A stretch of 36,941 nt of DNA from an uncultured Fretibacterium sp. (GTDB lineage Bacteria > Synergistota > Synergistia > Synergistales > Aminobacteriaceae), in assembly GCA_937900285.1 (NCBI GenBank), contig CALCEM010000065.1:1-36941 (forward strand). The letters are read 5' to 3'. Position numbers and translations under genes: made by a program. The notes beneath the pieces are model-generated. The model saw only the letters and a program-made list of their open reading frames with translations. It was not told the DNA's origin and made no database searches. Shown here in pieces: positions 32,334 through 36,941 of the stretch. Each line of letters starts with the position of its first letter. The stretch's first letter is position 1.

Positions 32334-32966
32334 ATGAATTTACTCAGCGCGCTTATAACTTGGCTAGTGGAAACTATCGGCAAAATGGGCTATACGGGAA
32401 TTATATCGCTTATGTTTTTGGAGAGTTCATTTTTTCCGTTTCCGTCTGAAGTTGTTATGCCTCCTGCTGGTTATTTAGCCTGGAAGGGAGAAATGTCTTT
32501 AAGCCTCGTAATTTTAGCCGGTATATTTGGGAGTTTATTAGGTGCGCTGTTTAATTATTGGCTCGCCGTAAAACTTGGAAGGCCATTGCTATTAAAATAC
32601 GGAAAATATTTTTTTATTTCTGAACAGTCAATCAACAAAGCCGATAAATTTTTTTTAAAACACGGACACGTCAGCACGTTAGTCGGCAGGTTGTTACCTG
32701 TGATACGTCAATATATTTCACTTCCAGCAGGGATCGCCAGAATGCCAATAAAAACTTTTACAATTTTCACGTCAATAGGCGCAGGAGTTTGGGTAATAGT
32801 TTTAACATTTGCCGGGTATTTATTGGGAGAACATCAGGAATTAATCGGGAAATATTTACATATAATTTCGATTGGCTGCATTTTAATGGCGTTCTTGATT
32901 GCAGGAATTTATTTTTTAATTTTGCGAGCGAAGAATAAAAAAATTTATAAAAGCCCTAACAATTGA
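32334..32966 (+). CDS. DedA-family membrane protein
   Basis: 210 residues, five to six hydrophobic segments. SSFFPFPSEVVMPPAGYLA is the DedA/SNARE-associated N-terminal re-entrant signature, and FLKHGHVSTLVGRLLPVIRQYISLPAGIARM the basic FxxRxxPxxR-type motif with conserved Arg and Pro. Family members are undecaprenyl-phosphate or phospholipid flippases and affect envelope integrity. It starts 3 bases after glpX, so translation is coupled, and a perfect terminator hairpin follows the stop. Confidence 0.9.
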   Translation: MNLLSALITWLVETIGKMGYTGIISLMFLESSFFPFPSEVVMPPAGYLAWKGEMSLSLVILAGIFGSLLGALFNYWLAVKLGRPLLLKYGKYFFISEQSINKADKFFLKHGHVSTLVGRLLPVIRQYISLPAGIARMPIKTFTIFTSIGAGVWVIVLTFAGYLLGEHQELIGKYLHIISIGCILMAFLIAGIYFLILRAKNKKIYKSPNN

Positions 32967-32970
32967 TTTA

Positions 32971-33002
32971 TTTCCCGGTTGAAAATTGCCGGGAATTTCT
33001 TA
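32971..33002 (+). terminator. Intrinsic terminator after the dedA-family gene
   Basis: TTCCCGG pairs perfectly with CCGGGAA across TTGAAAATTG, followed by TTTCTT. It separates glpX-dedA from the FkbH cluster. Confidence 0.8.
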
Positions 33003-33029
33003 AGAAAAAGCCGTCAAATTATTTTCACG

Positions 33030-33035
33030 TATAAT
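33030..33035 (+). promoter_or_regulatory. Possible promoter of the FkbH cluster
   Basis: TATAAT lies 40 bases before the TTG start at 33075 and about 30 bases after the preceding terminator; the -35 region is weak. Confidence 0.4.
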
Positions 33036-33074
33036 TATTTTTCAATAAAAATTTTTTTCAGGAGTTGTTTAATT

Positions 33075-34856
33075 TTGTCGGAAATCGTTTGGCCTTTTGA
33101 TTGCGACACGCTGATGCGAAAACAAAAAAGTTTTAAGCGCAGAATTTTAGAACGCAATAATAATTTTTTAACCAAAAAAATCGCCATTCTCGGAGGTTCT
33201 ACAACAGCAGATATTAAAAATTTACTAGAAATATTTTTACTCGATGAAGGCATTAAACCGGAATTTTACGAATCTGAATATAATAAATTTTATGAAGATG
33301 CCGTGTTCGGAAATCCCCAGCTCGAAGATTTTAAGCCGGAAATAATTATTATTTTCACCAGCATTTGTAATATTATTGACCAGCCAAAAATTACGGATTC
33401 AGATGAAATTTTTAATTTAAAGCTCGAAAACGAATTTACAAAATTTAAAAACATCTGGAAATCTCTTAACTCAAAATTTAACGCCGTGATCATTCAAAAT
33501 AATTTTGATGTACCGTTCTCGCAACCAGAAGGAAATATTTTAATGCCGCATTCGTTCGGACGCTTCGTAAATCTCTTAAACGAAAAATTTTTAAATTACT
33601 CTGAACAAAATTCCGGGCTGTATATTCACGATTTAAACAGGCTCTCATCTCAAATCGGTTTATTTAAATGGCACAATAGATCACAATATCACGCTTATAA
33701 ATTCGCAATGAATTACGATATTTTCCCGGAAGTCGCTTGGAGCTTAAAAAAATTAATCTGCGCTATATTGGGACGCGTAAAAAAATGTCTGGTTCTCGAT
33801 CTCGATAATACTTTATGGGGCGGTGTTATCGGCGACGACGGTTTAAACGGCATAAAAATCGGCCATGAAACTCCAGAAGGCGAAGCATTTACAGAATTTC
33901 AAAATTATGTCAAAAGTTTAAAGGATCGCGGAGTAATTTTAGCTGTAGCTTCCAAAAACTACGAAGACACCGCAAAATCAGGATTTACTCACCCGGACAG
34001 CGTTTTAAAATTTGATGACTTCGTGTCGTTTAAAGCTAATTGGGAACCAAAAAATTTAAATATTTCACAGATCGCTAAAGAAATTAATATCGGGCTTGAT
34101 AGTTTGGTATTCATTGATGATAATCCGGCCGAACGCGCAATAATAAAAGAAAATTTACCGGAAGTCAGCGTCCCAGAAATCGATCCGGCTGATGTTTCGT
34201 CATATATTCGAGCTATCGAAGGTAACGGCTATTTTAACACGGTGGCCATTTCTGACGATGATATTAAACGCACTCAAACATATTTACAGAATAAACAACG
34301 CGCGGAACTTGAAAATATTTCAGGAAATTATGACGAGTTTTTAAAATCTCTCGATATGCAGGCAGAAATATCAAGCTTTAAAGAAATTTATTTTGACCGA
34401 ATCACCCAGCTCACAAATAAAAGCAATCAATTTAATTTGACGACAAAAAGATTTACGCTCGCTGATATAAAAAATATTTCGAGTGATAAAAATTTTATTA
34501 CTGTTTATTGCAGGTTAAAAGACCGCTTCGGCGATAACGGAATAATTTCACTTGCGATCGGAGAAATTTCGGGAGATGAATTAAAAATTATTTTGTGGCT
34601 TATGAGTTGCAGAGTTTTAAAACGCGGCGTTGAAAATTTAATGCTTGATCATTTGGTGAAAGCTGCTAAATTGAACCGCTGCTCAAAATTACACGGCTAT
34701 TATTTCCCAACGAAAAAAAATTTAATGGTGCGAGATCATTATAAAAATTTCGGCTTCGAACTTTTAAGCTCTGATGAAAATAATAATACTGAATGGACTT
34801 TAAATATTAATAATTACGTCACAAAAAATAAATTTATAAACGTAACGGAGGAATAA
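33075..34856 (+). CDS. FkbH-like HAD-IIIC protein
   Basis: About 593 residues. The N-terminal ~230 residues have a nucleotide/SGNH-like fold beginning IAILGGSTTADIKNLL. The HAD domain carries CLVLDLDNTLWGGVIGDDG (about residue 250, motif I) and SLVFIDDNPAERAII. The C-terminal third, with KSNQFNLTTKRFT, is the GNAT-like part typical of FkbH. FkbH proteins dephosphorylate 1,3-bisphosphoglycerate and load the glyceryl unit onto an acyl carrier protein; the downstream ACP gene fits. I place the start at TTG 33075 because GGAG is 10 bases upstream and WPF follows the usual start; an ATG at 32979 lies within the terminator and would add a hydrophobic leader. First gene of a six-gene cluster. Confidence 0.9.
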   Translation: MSEIVWPFDCDTLMRKQKSFKRRILERNNNFLTKKIAILGGSTTADIKNLLEIFLLDEGIKPEFYESEYNKFYEDAVFGNPQLEDFKPEIIIIFTSICNIIDQPKITDSDEIFNLKLENEFTKFKNIWKSLNSKFNAVIIQNNFDVPFSQPEGNILMPHSFGRFVNLLNEKFLNYSEQNSGLYIHDLNRLSSQIGLFKWHNRSQYHAYKFAMNYDIFPEVAWSLKKLICAILGRVKKCLVLDLDNTLWGGVIGDDGLNGIKIGHETPEGEAFTEFQNYVKSLKDRGVILAVASKNYEDTAKSGFTHPDSVLKFDDFVSFKANWEPKNLNISQIAKEINIGLDSLVFIDDNPAERAIIKENLPEVSVPEIDPADVSSYIRAIEGNGYFNTVAISDDDIKRTQTYLQNKQRAELENISGNYDEFLKSLDMQAEISSFKEIYFDRITQLTNKSNQFNLTTKRFTLADIKNISSDKNFITVYCRLKDRFGDNGIISLAIGEISGDELKIILWLMSCRVLKRGVENLMLDHLVKAAKLNRCSKLHGYYFPTKKNLMVRDHYKNFGFELLSSDENNNTEWTLNINNYVTKNKFINVTEE

Positions 34857-34866
34857 ATTTTTAATT

Positions 34867-35268
34867 ATGAAATTTCATCACGTTGGTTATTTGGTTGAAA
34901 ATCTTGATGAAGCTGTCAACGAGTTTCAAATTTTAGGTTATGAGGTTAAGCGCAAAAAAATTTTTGATGAGGCTCGACGCGTATATTTATGCTTCATGGA
35001 AAATAATGGGCTTGTCGTTGAGTTAGTTTGCCCGGCCGAAGATTGTAAATTATTCTCGAAATTAGCAAAACGGATCGGTAATGCTCCTTATCACATCTGC
35101 AATATTACGGAGGGGGGGGGGGGTACGATCTCGGAAGTTTGCGAAGAGCTGCAAAAAAGAGGTTTCATCATGGTTTTACCCCCAGAACCGGCAAAAGCCT
35201 TCAACGGAAAATCTGTCGCGTTCATGATGGGAAGAGCAACAGGCTTAATGGAAATTCTCGAAGCATAA
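34867..35268 (+). CDS. VOC-family (glyoxalase-fold) protein with poly-G tract
   Basis: 133 residues in the vicinal-oxygen-chelate fold, two beta-alpha-beta-beta-beta units. All four metal ligands are in place: FHHVGYLVENLDEAV (His), VVELVCPAE (Glu), PYHICNI (His) and GLMEILEA (Glu near the C-terminus). It is like methylmalonyl-CoA epimerase-type VOC proteins, so an acyl-ACP/CoA epimerase or isomerase is plausible. A run of twelve G (35112-35123) encodes the four glycines of TEGGGGTI in a loop between the third ligand and the following helix. With G12 the frame is open; one G more or less would cut off the fourth ligand. It lies 10 bases after fkbH-like and overlaps the MaoC frame. Confidence 0.85.
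   Translation: MKFHHVGYLVENLDEAVNEFQILGYEVKRKKIFDEARRVYLCFMENNGLVVELVCPAEDCKLFSKLAKRIGNAPYHICNITEGGGGTISEVCEELQKRGFIMVLPPEPAKAFNGKSVAFMMGRATGLMEILEA
35112..35123. repeat. Poly-G tract (G12) inside the VOC gene
   Basis: Twelve consecutive G in a genome of about one third G+C. Frame is kept at 9, 12 or 15 G. In Campylobacter and others such tracts are phase-variation switches in surface genes. Confidence 0.95.
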
Positions 35269-35681
35269 ATAATAATTTAACTTACGAAAATTTTTATATC
35301 GGCCAGGAAGCTCAATTTACACGAAAGATCACGCCCAAAATGATGAGCGCATTTAAATATATTTCCGGTGATTTTAATCCGCTGCATAATAATTCCGATT
35401 TCGCGCGGGCTAAAAATTTTAATGGCCTGGTCGTTTACGGAATGTTAGAGGCTTCGTTATATTCGTGTTTAACTGGTGAATATTTGCCGGGTAAAAATTG
35501 TTTGTTGCACAGCGTTCACTCTGATTTTTTAAACCCCGTTTATATTGGCGATGTCCTGACCGTTACTGGGAAAATTTCGGAAAAACACGACAGCGTAAAA
35601 CAATTAATAATCAAGGCAGTAATAAAAAATCAAAACGGTTTAAAAGTTTCGCGCGCAAAAATTGAAGCAGGTGTAATTTAA
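35265..35681 (+). CDS. MaoC-like (R)-specific hydratase/dehydratase
   Basis: About 138 residues in the hot-dog fold. LTYENFYIGQEAQFTRKI is the usual start, and KYISGDFNPLHNNSDFARA holds the catalytic Asp and His of the hydratase-2 motif, followed by NGLVVYGMLEASL. It should hydrate or dehydrate an acyl-thioester. The start is unclear: no ATG or GTG lies near the domain edge. The family N-terminus falls on ATA at 35265, overlapping the VOC stop as ATAA, like the usual ATGA coupling. The only accepted start codon nearby is TTG at 35139 deep inside the VOC gene, without a ribosome-binding site. A base error or a non-canonical start must be considered. Followed after one base by the SDR gene. Confidence 0.82.
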   Translation: MNNNLTYENFYIGQEAQFTRKITPKMMSAFKYISGDFNPLHNNSDFARAKNFNGLVVYGMLEASLYSCLTGEYLPGKNCLLHSVHSDFLNPVYIGDVLTVTGKISEKHDSVKQLIIKAVIKNQNGLKVSRAKIEAGVI

Positions 35682-35682
35682 A

Positions 35683-36414
35683 ATGTCGAAAAAATATTTA
35701 ATTCTCGGAGCTTCGTCAGATTTGGCAATGACCTTCATAAAAAATAATATTTGGAATCCAGATGATGAGATCATTTGCACCTGTAATAATAACGCCCAAA
35801 TTTTGGAGGAAAATATTAAAGGTTTAAACGCCAAATTTATTATTAAACGCGTAAATTTCTTAAATGAGCAGGACATCAACGACTTTATAAAATTTCTGGA
35901 TAAAAATAATTTTGTGCCCGAATATATTTTACATGCTCCGGCCGTTCCAATTGAAAATTTAAGGTTTACGGAATTGAGCTGGCATGATTTTGATTTACAG
36001 ATTAACGTGCAGGTTAAATCATTCATGATGATAATTCAGGGCGTAATAAAAAAAATGTCGCGTTCTAAATTTGGCCGGGTGATCGTGATTCTTTCATCTT
36101 GTACGCTGAACGTCCCGCCGAAATTTTTAGCAGGATATGTAACGGCGAAATATGCTTTAATGGGTCTGGTCAAGTCTTTGGCTTCGGAATATGCAAATAA
36201 AAATATTTTGTTTAACATGCTTTCACCTTCGATGATGCAGACGAAATTTTTAAATAATATTTACGGCGGAATAATAACCGATTCAGCAAATAAAAACCCG
36301 TTGAGCCGAAATGTTACGCCTGAAGATCTGACGGAATTAATTAAATATTTATTTTACGGGAATAATTTTGTAACTGGTGTTAATATTCCTATAAGTGGCG
36401 GCGAAAATTTTTAA
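35683..36414 (+). CDS. Short-chain dehydrogenase/reductase (ketoacyl-reductase-like)
   Basis: 243 residues, Rossmann fold. ILGASSDLAMTFI is the nucleotide-binding loop (GxxxxxA type), LHAPAVPIENL is in the place of NNAG, and the catalytic Ser lies in VILSSCT. The YVTAK pair (about Y152 and K156) completes the triad. VTGVNIPISGGENF is the SDR C-terminus. Its neighbours suggest reduction of a 3-ketoacyl group on the ACP two genes away or of a similar intermediate. It begins one base after the MaoC stop, so the two are coupled. Confidence 0.9.
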   Translation: MSKKYLILGASSDLAMTFIKNNIWNPDDEIICTCNNNAQILEENIKGLNAKFIIKRVNFLNEQDINDFIKFLDKNNFVPEYILHAPAVPIENLRFTELSWHDFDLQINVQVKSFMMIIQGVIKKMSRSKFGRVIVILSSCTLNVPPKFLAGYVTAKYALMGLVKSLASEYANKNILFNMLSPSMMQTKFLNNIYGGIITDSANKNPLSRNVTPEDLTELIKYLFYGNNFVTGVNIPISGGENF

Positions 36415-36459
36415 GTTTTAATTTAATTTTAATTTTTATTTTACGGAGGTAAATTTTTT

Positions 36460-36708
36460 ATGAGCGATGTTAATAATATTATGCAGGAACTTCAGCCGAT
36501 TTTTCGTGATGTATTTGATGATGATTCAATTATTTTAACGAACGAAACAAATGCGAGCATGATCGAAGATTGGGATTCACTTTCACATATTAGGCTCGTT
36601 GTAGCGATTGAGAAGCATTTTAAAATTAAATTTGCATTCGGTGAGCTTCAGGATTTAAAGGACGTTGGAGAGATGGCGGAATTAATTAGGACGAAGCTGG
36701 AGGATTAA
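36460..36708 (+). CDS. Acyl carrier protein
   Basis: 82 residues, four-helix carrier. EDWDSLSHIRLVVAIEKHF has the DSL motif whose serine (about S40) takes the 4'-phosphopantetheine arm. The rest, including IKFAFGELQDLKDVGEMAEL, is typical of dedicated carriers in FkbH and MBOAT clusters rather than the fatty-acid ACP, which usually reads DSLD. ACGGAGG lies about 11 bases before the ATG. It probably accepts the glyceryl or modified acyl unit and presents it to the acyltransferase encoded next. Confidence 0.92.
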   Translation: MSDVNNIMQELQPIFRDVFDDDSIILTNETNASMIEDWDSLSHIRLVVAIEKHFKIKFAFGELQDLKDVGEMAELIRTKLED

Positions 36709-36716
36709 TAATTTAA

Positions 36717-36941
36717 ATGTTATTTAATTCGTACGAGTTTATATTTGCGTTTGCACCGATTGTAATAATTGGATATTTCGCGATAAATAAAATTTCCGGG
36801 CGTAATAAGCTTTTGGGAAATATATTTTTAATTTTGGCGAGCGTATATTTTTATTACAGTCAAGACGTGAATGCGTTATATTTTTTATTTTTGAGCATTG
36901 CTGTTAATTACTGTGTTTGTGCTCAAATATTGCCCCCCCCC
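36717..36941 (+). CDS. MBOAT-family O-acyltransferase, 5' part only
   Basis: The first ~75 residues: MLFNSYEFIFAFAPIVIIGYF, a basic loop (NKISGRNKLL), a second hydrophobic segment ILASVYFYYSQDV and a third beginning ALYFLFLSIAVNYCV. This is the standard start of AlgI/DltB-like MBOAT proteins, which move an acyl group from a carrier to an exported sugar or cell-wall polymer. GGAGG is 13 bases before the ATG, overlapping the ACP stop. The window ends in a run of C encoding prolines after QIL, where the family normally has a helix. The catalytic His lies outside the window. Confidence 0.85.
   Translation, partial: MLFNSYEFIFAFAPIVIIGYFAINKISGRNKLLGNIFLILASVYFYYSQDVNALYFLFLSIAVNYCVCAQILPPP
36933..36941. 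repeat. Poly-C tract (at least C9) at the window end
   Basis: Nine C and the edge, within the MBOAT reading frame. Its true length is unknown. Confidence 0.85.

Noticed and set aside
35082..35681. VOC and MaoC as one fused protein with a frameshift error in the G tract
   Set aside because: At G12 the VOC frame keeps its fourth metal-ligand glutamate and ends normally, so a complete VOC gene followed by a separate MaoC gene is the better reading. The fusion is kept only as an alternative state.
36933..36941. Two-colour sequencer poly-G artefact at the contig end
   Set aside because: Outward reads at the right end would give G on the plus strand. The run is C, so this artefact would have the wrong orientation.

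Overview
ORGANISM. This is AT-rich bacterial DNA (roughly one third G+C, TTA-dominated leucine codons, frequent TTG starts) from a flagellate Gram-negative-type (diderm) cell. It carries a Kdo transferase (waaA), a flagellar export protein (flhB) and several signal-peptide proteins. The FlhB N-terminus, type III glutamine synthetase, LeuC/LeuD of the small-subunit type and the DUF1659/DUF2922 pair together suggest an uncultured gut or rumen Synergistota. That assignment is inference, not proof. The window looks like a complete contig: it opens inside a gene that appears chimeric and stops inside a poly-C run.

LAYOUT. 1-1449 (minus): KDPG aldolase followed, with a one-base overlap, by 2-keto-3-deoxygluconate kinase, whose second half is replaced in frame by a MutS2-like coiled coil. 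1549-3402 (minus): an isolated flhB and a secreted protein of unknown function. 3491-11817 (minus): a leucine-biosynthesis region leuA ... leuC, small membrane protein, leuD ... leuB. A GH28 pectinase lies between leuA and leuC, and a glycosyltransferase between leuD and leuB. leuA is preceded by a promoter, a leucine-rich leader peptide and mutually exclusive hairpins, which together look like a ribosome-mediated transcription attenuator. 11821-14182 (minus): metF, a methionine-synthase activation-domain protein and PilO/PilP-like membrane proteins, all overlapping. 14343-20237: waaA, a periplasmic nitroreductase, a CPA2 antiporter, a secreted alpha/beta hydrolase, a small cysteine protein and a secreted unknown. 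20344-23286 (minus): type III glutamine synthetase, then the DUF1659/DUF2922 pair behind a near-perfect promoter. 23455-28105 (minus): an operon of PQQ-propeller, HIT, YigZ, MFS, methyltransferase and rhodanese. 28268-32966: a 65-residue unknown, a MATE exporter with a terminator-bearing leader, a glycosyltransferase, class II FBPase (glpX) and a DedA protein. 33075-36941 (plus): FkbH-like protein, VOC protein, MaoC dehydratase, SDR reductase, acyl carrier protein and the start of an MBOAT acyltransferase.

HOW THE GENES FIT TOGETHER. The GH28 pectinase with the Kdg kinase/KDPG aldolase pair suggests use of galacturonate. The right-hand cluster has the parts to build an unusual ACP-bound acyl group and pass it to a surface or exported molecule. 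Two of its genes contain G/C homopolymers (G12 in the VOC gene, at least C9 in the MBOAT gene), and the glycosyltransferase at 4623-5495 begins with about 8.7 copies of a 7-bp repeat. All three tracts would change reading frame by slippage, so the most interesting reading of the window is a set of phase-variable cell-surface genes. Second in interest is the leucine attenuator, in a lineage where such leaders are, to my knowledge, little described.
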